Below, piece by piece: positions 48,456 to 61,590 of a stretch of DNA of 64,000 nucleotides (its first letter is position 1; each line of letters starts with the position of its first letter). Both the position numbers and the translations under genes were made by a program. Under the pieces are notes generated by a model. The model saw only the letters and a program-made list of their open reading frames with translations, searched no databases and was not told the origin of the DNA. Source of the DNA: Haliclona indistincta (taxonomy: Eukaryota; Porifera; Demospongiae; Haplosclerida; Chalinidae); NCBI GenBank assembly GCA_964017065.1, contig OZ024784.1, positions 16,845,152 through 16,909,151 on the forward strand. Reading direction: 5' to 3'.

Positions 48456-49596
48456 ATGTCACGCCTCCGCATCCAAGCCCAGGGTGTGGCTGCTCTGGTT
48501 ACAATGGCTGCAACAGTCAATTTGCAACGATCGCAAAGTGCTATGCCACGACGTCCAGGAACTTCGGTTGCACGTCCATTTACTGCCTCAAAACCTCGTC
48601 GACCATACTCTGCTTACACGCAGCGAGGAGCGGAGGAGCAAGGTCAGCGATTTGATGCTCCAGAGACGAACCGAGAATGGTGGAGACACTACGTGAAGGT
48701 GTGAAGTGCTATGCACCTGTAATCTTCTAACGTTTGGGTGCTCTTTTCCTGTAGGAAACACCTTCACCCGGCGCATACAGGCTCGGAGACTTTGTAGAAG
48801 ACATGCGCAAGAAGCACACGACGTACGGCTTCAGAAACACTGGCAGAAGGCCACAAAGTGCAAGTGCTGCATCTGCAAAGTCAGGAGAAATGCTACTCCC
48901 GGGAGCCTACGAACACAAAGATTTTTTGGAGCAATCCTTTAGACGCAGCATGGCCTATAGTTTTCGAGCAATAGAACGCGACAGTGGTCCCAAAATAGGC
49001 CATGGCTACGGAGACAAGGTAATGAGTCAAGTGCTGTACTGCTGGTTTGTTATTATGTTTAGGAGTTGGACACAAGTCCTACCTGGTTTGATTTGCGGGC
49101 AGCGGAAGCTGCTGTAGTAGCCAAAGAACGAAACATGACGTAAGCAATACAAGTCTCTGTGGTTAGTTCTGTTGATCTAAGTTCTGTTATGTTATTGCAG
49201 TGACTCAAATTTCAAGTCCAGAGTCAATCGGTTCCCTTCACCAGCCTTCCCTATAGTAAGAAAATCAGTAACATCATGATGCCCGTGTATCATGTGTTTG
49301 CTGTAGCTGGAGGGACCAGGCCCAGGGCAATACGAGGCAGTAAAAACACACAATCCTGCTACTGTTAGCTCCTCATTTCGTTCTAAAACTCCGCGCTTTA
49401 ACAACCGTCTTCCGGTACAGATAATGAGCATTGCTGATTGATTTGTGTTATTATAATCTCATTTTCTTGGTAATAATTGTAGAAAGTGCCTGGACCAGGT
49501 ACCTACAACACTGCAGTGTCTGATTTCGGCGAACCAAAGCCTCTCCCAGCTGCTGTGCAACACATTCGGAAAAAGCATGGGATTGCTGTTACCTGA
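48456..49596 (+). CDS. Sperm-tail PG-rich repeat protein (STPG1-like)
   Basis: Contains several PGxY repeats typical of ciliary/flagellar STPG proteins: PSPGAYRLGDF, LPGAYEHKDF, GPGPGQYEAVKTHNP and VPGPGTYNTAVSDF. SFRSKTPRFNNR matches the S/T-x-R-F spacer between such repeats. Likely an axonemal or sperm-tail protein; STPG1 is my best guess, but small STPG paralogues are hard to separate. Start is ATG 48456, or 48504 (MAATVNLQRSQ), which would leave more promoter space. The N-terminal third is basic and Ser/Arg-rich with no known domain. Confidence 0.65.
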
Positions 49597-49756
49597 CAAT
49601 AACTATTACCGTTATAGCATACTATAATTTTATATGTATAATAACGCATAATGATTCACAATAGTAATCGAGAACAAAATGGAAGGATGGATGACAAAGT
49701 GGCTATAACTGTGGTCTGTAATTATGAAGTAACGAAGACTGGTATGGTAGGAGTCA

Positions 49757-50326
<570 letters not shown>

Positions 50327-50823
50327 TGCTCAAAATAGCGAGTGTAGTATCTGCTTAGAATGTAATTGCAAAGTTCTTGCTTTTCCTTGGGAAACTCGCG
50401 GGTTTTATCCAACAAGTACGCGCCCCTCTGGTGCTTTGCTCTAGATGCAGCACTTCCCCGGACGAATCTGATTGGTCGGAATGTTTTGGTGCAAAATTCC
50501 ACGTCTGTTGCTTGGCAACGTAACAAGACCTGGTCAACCCGCGCATGCGTTCTTAGATCTTTCTACCACCACGTGCACGTGGCTACCATAAAGGAATTTA
50601 GGAAGAGGCCTATTGTAGGTAAGGCTGATGGTTACAAGATCGCAGATTGTTATAGTTGTATCAAATCGATTATTCGATCATCCAGAGGATCGATTGTCCA
50701 GTTTTAGTGTTGATAGAGTGTGTTATGAAACTGTACGCTAGACATCCCTATTCATTACTGGAGTAGAATGTTATTGATGATCTTGGATTGTGTGTGATCT
50801 TGATCTCTCTATGTAGATAGGAG
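50327..50823. promoter_or_regulatory. Divergent calmodulin-RPS27A promoter
   Basis: Holds CGCGCATGCGT (50540-50550, NRF1-like) and a perfect 14-bp palindrome CCACGTGCACGTGG (50569-50582) made of two overlapping E-boxes. A probable donor GTAG|GTAAGG near 50619 and an acceptor just before the RPS27A ATG suggest a 5'-UTR intron in RPS27A; a pyrimidine start (CTTTCTACC) at about 50559 may be its TOP element. Confidence 0.55.
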
Positions 50824-51460
<637 letters not shown>

Positions 51461-51659
51461 GAACAGAGATGATAATTATTTCATGGCTGTATGTGACGTC
51501 TAGTTCTCATTGCTCTTACGCATGTTTTCAAACACCGCATATTGAGTGATTTAAGATTATTAAAATAATGTTGATAGCTCAGCGATAAGTATGGTTATCA
51601 AAAGATGAATACACATTTGTGGATATATGAACAGGGAATACAATGTCATTTTGAGTTTG

Positions 51660-54600
51660 TTATTTATAGTTGAACTTCATCTTCAAGAGATACTTGGCAT
51701 TGATCTGTGCTACATCATAGACAATGTACCTGTGGATTGAGTCAAGGCAACACACACTGCACACACAGTAATGATGGGAATGGATACTCGTTGTAGAGTA
51801 ATGAAGTTGTGTCAGTTGGGGATGGGATGCCCTTTCCTGCTGGGATGACAGCCCCTGAGGCACTGGTATAACTGGCGGAGGGATCTGGCATTGTTCGACC
51901 CAAGCCTTTGGTACTATGCTTGCCAGAAGGGAGCTTAGTGACGAACTCTGCACTAGTACGCTCATACCTAAGTGGGAAAAGGACATAAGTGTTGGATATA
52001 GACTGGTCTAGCTCACATATTGCCTAGTGCTACTTCACAGAGAAGGAGAAGTCCAACAGGTTCACTGCGATTGGTGTAACAATAGTTAGCACTCTTGGAT
52101 ACCATGTCAGCAAAGTAGACACCCTTTCCAAACATGTAACCTGTCACAGGAGCCTCAGGTGGTGCTATCCTCAGGCCCTGGCTGAGAATACCAGCATAGT
52201 TGGTGACACGAGAACCGTGCCATAGCAGCATTCTATTGCGAAGCTTGCTGAATGGTTTGTATCGCTTGGATTCACCATTGCGAGCTACTTTGAACACCTC
52301 AAGAACCTCCAATGTGTACATGTTGTGAGTGGCAGCGTGAGTATTAGTGACATACTCGGTCAGTATTCTGAACTCTTCACTGTCCTTGGGTAGCACCTCC
52401 ACTTTTGTCTTCAGCTTATCGTAGTGCGAATCAACAGAGGTACTACTGCCGCCTTCCTTCAACAAGCTATAAGCTAGCTCAATCTCCATCAGGTTATCTA
52501 GCATCTGGGTCTTTGTCGTGATGACATCCATTGAGGCTAAGAGCGGTGGCTTCTGCATCCCAAAGTCATGTGGGATGAGTGTATAGAACCTATTAGAAGC
52601 ATCTAGTAGCCTTGACTGGCTAGTCTCCATGCTACTTAGCTCGGTCTGTAGCTCTGTGAGGACAGAGTAAGCTTGCTGGATCTGCCTGCGAGACAGCTTT
52701 CCCAATGGCATCTTCTTCATGTCAATCTACAGAAACACTCACAGCTGCAACAATAACTTTTTTGATCGTACCTCAAATTCCTTCATGGTCTTCTTCATTG
52801 CATCGATGTTGAATATCATTTTCACCAACTCCTGAACTGCAGGCACTAGCTTGGAGCCAGCTGTCGACAATGGCTTAGCCACAGTTTCTTCCTCCTGACC
52901 ACCATAGTCTATCTCAAGAGGATAAAACCTGTTTGGCTTTTTGACAAAATTGTCTCTATCTCGCCAGTTGTTGCCTGTCTTATCCAAATAAAGCCTCTTG
53001 AATTCCTCGATAGCAGATACACGATCATTTCCAAAACTCTACAGTAAAAAGAAACCAACAAAGGTGCAATGCTGCAGTAATGCTGAGTACAAGCACTGCT
53101 AAAATGTAAAGATTTGGTTCTGAACACCACAAACGAACATGAGACACTGAAGCATAACAACAACTGTGTGAACACACTCACTCTACCTCTATTTTATCAC
53201 CACCAACAGTGGTCCCTACACGACCCCATGATCTGAACAGCCTGTATCTCCCTCCTCCATTGTCAGCCTCTAGTAGCTGTAGCTTATAGTAAGAGTTGCT
53301 ACCACGAGTGATATCAACCATGCCAAGCACTGCGTTGTAAATTGTACCCTTGGGATGCTCCAGCACATGGTGACTATCACTCAACTCTGCACAGAAATAG
53401 TGTGTGCATAAGTAAAACGTACATGTCCGAGTGTACCTGAGTCAGGGTCTACTGCTATTCCACCCTTTACTACCATTTTCATAGTAGATGGCACTGTATG
53501 ATAAGTGATGAATATACTGTGTTATCACAGGCTATGTGCTCTTACCTAGTTCATAACGTGATTTAGTAGGTGCCATTAGAGTGTCTCGTGATGCCCCCCA
53601 TGAGCTAATGGTGTGTTGAGGTATCTTGCTAAGGGCACTTCCTTGAGCAGCATCTTCAAGAAACTTCAAATCCACCACAGGTACATTGCATTCCTGAACT
53701 TCTGACATCTTTTTTGTTTCCTTGTCCAACTCGCCTGTGTAATAGAGGACCTAATCTTATATCACTCTCTATAATGATCAGTCTTACGTTCATTACTGAT
53801 GCATATAGTGGTATTAGTATTGACCGATGTAACCGACTTCCCTCCTAACTCCTTGACCTCAGCTATGATCTCTGGCTTGGTTCGATCCAACCGACCAAGA
53901 ATAATGACCGTGAAACCACTGAGTGGTTTGCTTGGATCACTGAAAATCATAATAATTATATTATAAAGACAAGAAAGCAGCATTTAACACTTACATTGAA
54001 GCCTGTTGACCAGATGATGACTGTGCTGCTGCACCAGGACCATCTGGGGTTTCCTCAGCTTCTTGAAAGACACGTACTCGAGGTGTGTACTCATATTCAG
54101 CTCTACACAAGTCAAACATTACAAATGAGAAACTAGTGAAAAGTTCTAATCTCACAAGAAGTCAAACTCCTCTTTCAGATCTTCAGGTATTATCCACGGA
54201 GTTCTCTTTGCCTCTTTACTAGTTTCCGTGCACTTGGTCCAGCCGGATATGTTCCCGGAGCACTGGTAGTGATGTGTGCGTACTATCAGTTGACCAGAGC
54301 ACACTGAACAAGGCTCTAGTGCACCAAACACCATCCCATCAGCACACCTGTCCAATAGCTAGTGAAAACAAATGTAGATAACAAGCAAAAGTTAAAGTAA
54401 AAGTTAAAAAAAGTAAATAATAGTCTTGTTGGTTACAAACATTGATATTATATCTACAGTTAAGATGTGCTTACTCTACTCTCTCCAGATGGCAAGGCTT
54501 GTTCATTAGTCTCCAGCATTAGCTTGAGACCAGCAGTATTGATGTCTTGCTGCAGCTGATCTCGATATTTCCATATCAGCTTATTCTGTTCCTGTATGTG

Positions 54601-55118
54601 GTGTATAATGTAACAAAATAATTCATTAATATAGTTGCTGTTACTTACACGTAGAGATTTCTCAATGGGAGTCTCAACTTTCATCTTCTTGGCTGAAGGT
54701 TCACCACCTTTGCTCTTCCTCCTGCAGGTCTCTCTCACTCATACACTAGTAGACTGTAGTGGAGCTTACTCTTTGCCATTTGGAAGACTCCCTCCCCCTC
54801 CCTCACATCGTTCCTTGATCATCTCCTGGTCCTCCCACCTTAGCCCACCCACTCCAGACACCTGAGAAAGACTCTTCAAACGAAACTTAGAGAAAAAACA
54901 ACGAAAATGAAACCAATTTGGAATCTGCAAGAGAGAATTTTACTTTGTAACCAGATGAAGTCACTAACAACTGTTCAGCTTACCTTGCCATCAAAATGAG
55001 GGCTATCTATCATCTTAGCCATTCTCAGATGATCCTGGCTGATGGTGGACCTGCACAGCTTACATGATGAGCGACCAGATTTGGCGTACTCTGTGCGGAA
55101 CGGCTTGTCCTCCTCCAT
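51660..55118 (-). CDS. PARP1: Poly(ADP-ribose) polymerase 1 lacking zinc finger 2
   Basis: Nuclear DNA-break sensor making poly(ADP-ribose) from NAD+. Order: Zn1 ([12 protein letters not shown] with CCHC partner WFHFRCF), a short [13 protein letters not shown] linker, basic NLS-like [15 protein letters not shown], Zn3 ([21 protein letters not shown]), BRCT ([17 protein letters not shown]), WGR ([25 protein letters not shown]), helical domain and ART domain. The catalytic triad residues are in [21 protein letters not shown] and LLYNEYIVYD. The canonical second finger, about 100 residues between Zn1 and the NLS, is missing, and the intervening introns are too short to hide it. The predicted end MKFNYK is slightly shorter than human. 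Confidence 0.95.
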
Positions 55119-55289
55119 GCCTAGCCTGATACTCTACTGTTATCAAGATTGCGCGCTGAAAACAAACACGTGGTCAGTCTATAACAACAAAGGCGTGGTT
55201 TAAAAAGAGGCGTGTTGATGACGTCATTGTTGTCAGATGACTCACTCCTGATCTACTTCCCGGGGCCAACAACCGAGCTCGAGATCGAG
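55119..55289. promoter_or_regulatory. Divergent PARP1-BROX promoter with CRE
   Basis: 171 bp between start codons. A perfect CRE (TGACGTCA) lies at 55219-55226; CACGTGG, an E-box core, is near 55170. Confidence 0.55.
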
Positions 55290-57014
55290 ATGGCGCATTG
55301 GTTCCATCGAAATCCACTCAAAGCAACCCAGCCAGTCAAGTTCGAGTCGCTCAAAAAAGCATCCAAGGGTGGTGCAGAACTGCTTACGTGAGTAGAGACC
55401 CATCTATTTGCCTGATGGATCACACTATCTTTTTTCATCTATTCAGTCAGCTAAAAGTAAGTCGTGCTCGTCTCCTTGAGCTGATCAGCAGCAGCTCCAC
55501 CACGGCGGATGATATCACCACTGTCTCTACGGAGTACCTTAGTCTACTGCGTGGATTAGTGGACAATCCAACAGCTGGAGGAGACAGTAAGCTGCGTCAC
55601 GTGACTCCCTTCAAATGGACCAACAGTCTTGGTGGAAGAGTTCCAAGGTAGAATTTGATCATTAATAGTAAGTGTCTCTGGATTACGCCTCCTCTTCTAC
55701 CAGTGTGCGAAGTGATGCTGCATTTGAGCTCGTCTCTATTGTCATGGATATAGCCATCTGGTACACGAAGCATGCTGCAGCTGTGGCTGCCACAGACACC
55801 ATTTCAATGGACGAGGCCAAGGATGTTCATCGCTGTCTAAAGATATCTGCTGGAATGTTCCTTGGAATCAAGGAGAACTTGCTACCACGTCTACCGGCTT
55901 CACCAGAGAAAGGAGTGGACTCTGACCCACGAGTGGTAGAGGCGTATGCTCAACAGAGCCAGGGAGAAGCACAAGAGGGTGAGTGAGTGTACAAATAGTG
56001 ATTTCTTGTTTATTTATGCTAAGTACTTAGTAAAGTAAGTTTACTATTTTTCTACCTCCTCACAGTGACACTCGCCAGAGCACTGGAGCTTGGTCACAAA
56101 CCAGCTGTGATCTATGCCCTCTCCTTGGAAACTAGCAAGCTATTCACACTAGCTGGTGAGCAGCAGCCCATTTCTCTCACCATTACTCATCTCTCTCTAT
56201 AGCTGACTCTCTCAAGACACTAGACCCTAGCCAGTTTGCTAAGTGGAATGTCTATCTTCAACTCAAGGCTACTTTCTATGAGTCTTATGTACGAGAAAAC
56301 ATGTCCATAATCACTCTCATCACTCTGATTCTAATAGGCATACTGTTTCCTAGGGCAAGAGCTCCTTGCTCAAGAGAAGTGTGGAGATTCAATTCGTGCT
56401 CTGCTACACAGTCAATCATGTTAGTTGTCCTTCTGTATCTTTTAATGCATTGTTACAATTGAATGTGTGTAGTGAGTGATCGTGCTTCTAAGCTATGTGA
56501 TAAGTACGCCAGAATCAAAGGTGCCGGCAGTATAGCGAGACCAGAACACCATCCGTTCTTTCAGAAACTAGCACCAATGGTGAAGCTACACTTGGAAAAG
56601 AGCCAGAGAGAAAACGGTTTCATGTACGCCACTACAACTATTCTTGCTGTGCTCTCAAAATAACCTCTTTTCATCTTCTCCCTAGATACTATCACAAGAT
56701 ACCAGAGGAGCTGCCAGAGATCCCTCATGGTCAAGTGTATGGTCTGGCTTCTCCTGACGACTTTTCTCTTCCTCCTCACCATCAGCTGTGGACTGAGGAG
56801 GTGTATGCAGCATTTGTAGTACCTGAAAAAAAGGAGGAATCATCAGCTACTCCCGTAAGAAATCTGTAGCAATGAGGGCTCTTTATTGTATTGCGTTTTC
56901 TCTCAGACTGGTGCCGATGCTAGCAAGGAAGAGATTCCACCCGTTATGGAGCCCAATATCGCACCCGGCAAGCTCCCACAACCAGAGACCAAAAGTGGAT
57001 GTGTCGTATCGTGA
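55290..57014 (+). CDS. BROX: BRO1-domain protein BROX
   Basis: ESCRT-associated BRO1-domain protein that binds CHMP4 and, at the nuclear envelope, nesprin-2. Starts MAHWFHRNPLKATQPVKFES, near identical to the animal BROX start. BRO1 blocks: FKWTNSLGGRVP, DAAFELVSIVMDIAIWYTKHA, EAKDVHRCLKISAGMF, RVVEAYAQQSQGEAQEVTLARA, CGDSIRALL and KSQRENGFIYYHKIPEELPE. The C-terminus ends SGCVVS, a CAAX-type prenylation signal like the family's farnesylated CYIS. About nine short introns. Confidence 0.96.
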
Positions 57015-57158
57015 TGTCCTGCCCTGCCCTGCCCCTACTTCAGACATTTCAAAATTCCTGTCCAGTGATTGAGTTTCCAGTACTAAGTATTATTGTTGTT
57101 AACCTAATATAGACAGAGTAAGTAAATTTTGATGGTTCTATGATGTTGTCATGATATA

Positions 57159-58325
57159 TTACTGGTCATCTTCATTCCATACAACCCCTTTTGCTGCTTT
57201 ACGTCTGAGGAGAAAAAACATCAAACTAAGGATGAGTGGTCACACTGCATGTTGGAACCGGGCCGAACCGAACTGTGCCACATTTTATGATCAAAGTTCC
57301 AACACAACCGAACCGTGCTGGAAGCGGCCCACCTATGGTTGGGGTGCCGCGATGGTGCAGTTCAGTTCAGTTGCGTTCATACTGTCAGAGATATGCAACC
57401 GGGCTGGCCCAGTTCAGTTCCGTTCTAGCACGTAGTGTGAACGCGATATTACTCTCTCACTCACCTTTTACTGCTGGGATTCACAATGCTATGACCAGCT
57501 GGCTTTCTGGGCTTATTCTGACTATTTCCGGTACTTTTGATGGGCATGTCTATAACATGAGAGAAAAGCCCATCGAGAGCATTGTAATATCACATACCAG
57601 GAACGGCAGCTGCAGAGACCTACAGATAAAAAAAAATCAAAAAAAAATCAAAGCAAACAAGGAAGAGATACCTTTGCTCTCAAAGCTGATTCCAGTCTAT
57701 CCTTGCAGTCTAACATTGAGAGCACAGTGGATATAAAGTACTAGCAGCTGTGCACTACACACCTTTTAGTTCTACTGTCAGCTGGGTTGTTTTCTTGGCT
57801 AGTTTCAATACCAATGATCCTAACTCTTCCTTACCTTCTGCACCCACCACTTCAGCTAGTTGGAAAGAAACAGACCTATAACCAAAAATAGCATGCATCA
57901 TAGTAGATGGATGAGTCTCACGAGTTTTGGGGTTCTTGGCAATAGAGAGTGAGAGATATACTGTCTCCTATCTTTAGTTCCACTCGTCCTTCTCGCAAAC
58001 AATCACTGTTCGAAAGAGAATGCATAATGGGTATCACAGTGAACTGCAAGCAGTGCAACTCACTTCATGGAGGCACCCTGTATCCCTCCTGCAGACTAAG
58101 CAAAGGGTAAGGATACTATAAAGAAGATGGCTCACATTATCAGGAGTATACTTCCATACTCTTTCTCCATCACAAAGACTACAGTGGAGGCGTGTCCCAT
58201 CAGCTAAGCTTACGACCACACCCTCACCTGATTTCTAAGCGATCCTGATCTCTCAGCAGCTTCGAGCAGCAAACATACTCTTTTGTGCTTTCGGTCAGCA
58301 CACGTACAACATCGAAGCTTTCCAT
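57159..58325 (-). CDS. PAXX: PAXX-like XRCC4/XLF-family NHEJ factor
   Basis: Proposed paralogue of XRCC4 and XLF that stabilises Ku at DNA ends. N-terminus ESFDVVRVLTESTKEYVCCS fits the head-domain start. GVVVSLADGTRLHCSLCDGERVWKY corresponds to the LYVTDAAELWS strand region. RSVSFQLAEVVGAEGKEELG SLVLKLAKKTTQLTVELKG matches the end of the head and start of the coiled coil (FDLSKVPG...RLRALTLGLAKR). The basic tail ends in the last exon (57159-57204) with KRRKAAKGVVWNEDDQ, after KPAGHSIVNPSSK, resembling the Ku-binding tail (INPGFKSKKPAGGVDFDE). Similarity is distant and by eye. The final intron (57205-57464) holds a MITE-like sequence. Confidence 0.7.
57240..57440. mobile_element. Possible MITE in the last PAXX intron
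   Basis: About 200 bp with imperfect inverted ends: left TCACACTGCATGTTGGAAC, right complement TCACACTACGTGCTAGAAC (15 of 19 identical). The interior has repeated CCGAACCG / GTTCAGTTC motifs, some inverted relative to each other. No convincing target duplication. Confidence 0.45.
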
Positions 58326-58438
58326 AGCTAGCTACTAGCTTGGTAGAAACCGGAAGTAATAAGTTAATAATAAATTATTATTGGTGAGCGTGTTTTTAAA
58401 ACGCGGAAAATTTAAATATACATGTGCAGAATAGTGAT

Positions 58439-61400
58439 TCAAAAGCTGTGTTTAAGTTGTATCTCTTTTCTGAGGTAAGAGAAAGCTTGAGTGAGATCTC
58501 TTTCGGGAAACAAAGCAGACAAGAGAGCCTCCATAATACAATAAGCTAATCTCAGGTTGAGTTGCTGGTGCTGAAACATGTTGAAGAGTCTGAGATAGGA
58601 CGAGAGAATGAAAGCTAGTTAAGCATCCGGGCAATCACTCACCTAGACACACCCTGATGAGTGGTACCAGAGCCTAGCAGTCTACGTAGATCGTCTATAT
58701 TATGAGAATACACAAATGAACAAGAAATGGCTCTTGTTGACTAACCAGGAACACTGCCTATCAGGTTAGTGTGTGCCAGGAGAGATGTCAGCGATAGCTT
58801 AGTGTTGCTAATTTGTTCTTTGCTAGCTGCCTGGTAGCCCTGGGGCCACAGTGACTGCCTGAACTCTGCTAGAAGGTCAGCCATGTGATCAGCGGATGCC
58901 AGGGAGTCCAGGGCCTCCATGATCTTGCGACCCATCTTGTCACTGAGTGTTTGCCTGAGTAGCTGACGTAGGACATGTGATAACTGTCTTTGTAACCACT
59001 TGTCCCCTGCCGCCACATCAAACACCTCATCTAGCAGAGTCAATAGAATAGCCAGACCATCCTCCTCCTAGGCATAAAGACAGACAGGTCAAGTATACCA
59101 TGTATAAGTCACACCTCTTCCTCCTCCTCTTCCTCGTCTGGAGACTCATCCAGAGAGCTTGATGAAGTAACAACTCGACGAAGAACAGGAGATGCACTCT
59201 GTGAAATGGATCAATCCATTGATCAATAAACCACACACACACACACACCCGCAGTGAATCCTCTCTCACGCTTTTAGAGCGAACAGAAGCTCTAAGAGGC
59301 TCTACTAATCGATCCATCTACAGGAACATGAACTAAGTGAAGAGAACATGAGCTATTGGATTGCTAACAGTTCTGCCTATTTCAGTGCTTTTTCGAAGAT
59401 AGCTTCCTCCAGACAAGAACAAGATGACTTCAGTGAATATCTGAGGATGAGCTGAAAGAAATGATTCGGCACTGAGTGCCTGGAGATAAGACTGCATCCA
59501 ATGCCGCCGTACTTCTAACAGCCCACGATCAGTGCGATTTAACTTGGTCTGAGTAGGCAACTGGGGCAACTCTGTAGTAGCTTGCCCAAGCTAAGAAAGA
59601 AATGAAAACATTTGAGGGTGATGAACCAACAGCTAACCAGAGGTCGAAGTGTAAGATTTAGATCGTGAATATCGGAGAATTTTCTGTAAATTGTCCACTT
59701 CTCTTGTGGTCCTTGTCGATGCTGACAGATAACCTCAATCTTGTAGTGGGCATGCTTTACTAGTGTGTCCTGGAGTATGTCTAGAGGAAGATAGAGGGAT
59801 ACTTATGCTGCTCTCGCTCCATGCACTCACGTATATCAGGCACCATTACTGATAAGTTAGGAAACTGTCCACTATTGTGTGTAGCTTCTTTCTGCAACAA
59901 AGAGACAAAAGACATAATACTAGATTCAGTACTACATAGAAATCTAACAGATTCAGATTTCTCTTCAAGTTGTTGCAGAAACGTGTCCAGTTCTTTCAAA
60001 CTGCTCAGTTCTAAATGATCTTGTTCTAAATGCAAACAGTAATCTATAATACAAACTATCACCAGCTATCATACCTGTTGTGCCGGCTCTTCTCAATCGT
60101 GCTATCTCCTTGGTGGTCATGGTACGCGTTACGGTCACCACTTCAGGAGGAGCAAACGAGAGAGCAGTGAAAAAAGAATCACCTGTCATGGCAGACTCTT
60201 TACTCTGTAGAAAAAATGTCAAAAAGTGGTTTAATTCCGGGCACAACAAAACTGACCAGAGACACGAGAGAGCTGTTTATAAAATACGGTGTAGTGACAT
60301 GGTGACAAGCTCGCAGCAGCAACTGCTCAGCTAACACATCCTGGAATGAGTGGGTTAATTCAACATGGCGAGTTTTTACACTAACACTGACCTGAGCTAA
60401 GCTACGAAAGAGAGGGTTGGAATAGTCTGTGTCAGAGAGAACTAGACAGAGACACTGCTCTGCTATACCTCTCACATACGCTGAAAAAAAAAAGAATATA
60501 AACACAATACTGCAAAGGTGCCTAGCTGAGCTACCTAGCTCTGCTTCTTGAGAAGTACATATGGCAGACCACCCTTCATTCTCGTCTTCACTGAGAAATA
60601 GTTTTTCAACTGGTTTGTCTAATAGAAAATAAAAGGTGAAGTGAGTGAGCAAACAAGTGGGTGGGTGGGTATATCAGTGAATGGAGGTGTGATCTCTCAC
60701 CTCCTCCAGCCTGCTGGTGGAGTGCCATCTTAAATCGTTGTAAGTGATCAAGGAAGATATCAACTAGAGACTCAGTGAATGATGGTAAGAAAGCTCCTCC
60801 TCTGCACCTGTAGAGTCATAAGCACTTTGCACTGTGTTGTTGCTTATCTATGCTACAGTGTACATTTTATCTCGTAATGGGAACTACCATAATTTTACTA
60901 TATCAACAACCAGTTGTTGATTACAAAATATTGTTTTGTAACCATAATCAATTGTTTGTTGCTGCTTCTCATGTTTGTACCTGTTACATATTCCTTCCAG
61001 AACAGTCTTAGAAGCAGTACGAGCTTCAATAAGAAGAGAAGTGTCTGCACTAATGTGTGGATGATACCACGCCTCAACATAATCCTGCAGACACAACTGA
61101 AGCAGCTGAAAATAAGGAAAGAAGGAAGCTAGGTGATTGGTATGGAGGGTCTTACTTGCTCCAGTTCACTGTCCACACGCTGTGATCCGCATGAGATGGT
61201 TGCTGGTGCATTCTGCCTGGTGCTGCATGGTGGGCTCTGTGTAAGGAATAATTTAAACGCACAAGATTTGTGTGACGATGCTTACCAGTTTCTCACTGAT
61301 GCGTGGTGGTGTGGGCAGCAGAGGTGACCTGTTCAGCAGCTCTTGGGCATGATGAAAAGCAACAAACCAGATTACCAGCAGCACTCTGGAGGATCGGAAA

Positions 61401-61508
61401 TAAAGATAAGTTTATGATGGCTCTGAGGACTTACCCAAAGCCGAAGCTAGCTCCAATAGCAAGCAACTGGGCGTATGAAGAGAGACTAGCTAACAACGTC
61501 TCTAACAT
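58439..61508 (-). CDS. SNX19: PXA-PX-PXC sorting nexin (SNX19-like)
   Basis: Membrane-anchored sorting nexin linking ER and endolysosomes. An N-terminal hydrophobic helix (LLAIGASFGFGVLLVIWFVAF) is followed by the PXA domain (LLQLCLQDYVEAWYHPHIS, FTESLVDIFLDHL, YSNPLFRSLAQDVLAEQLLL). The PX domain shows KIEVICQH and WTIYRKFSDIHDLNL, with the RKF signature at the lipid pocket. The C-terminal PXC/nexin-C domain (EVILFLSGGSYLRKS, then DKWLQRQLSHVLRQLLRQTL and MEALLSALFPE) completes it. No RGS domain is seen between PXA and PX, favouring SNX19 over SNX13/14/25. An acidic Glu-rich linker lies before PXC. Start-to-start distance to COPS3 is 82 bp. Confidence 0.85.
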
Positions 61509-61590
61509 GTTTTTATGTAATTAGACCACGCCCTTCTTATTGTTGAACAGCCCCGCCTTCCAGAATAGGAACAAGGATTTTGACATCAAA
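61509..61590. promoter_or_regulatory. 82-bp divergent SNX19-COPS3 promoter
   Basis: Between opposed ATGs; contains CCACGCCC and CCCCGCC, GC-box/KLF-like. Upstream in-frame ATG 61540 for COPS3 is less likely because MAAEEIRRLSNEGQ fits better. Confidence 0.45.

Noticed and set aside
51660..55118. PARP1 zinc finger 2 hidden in an intron
   Set aside because: I read the sequence between Zn1 and the NLS exons on the coding strand; the introns are only tens of bases and contain no CCHC motif.
57236..57736. A 166-codon plus-strand frame opposite PAXX
   Set aside because: It begins in the MITE-like sequence and runs antisense over PAXX exons; no recognisable domain.
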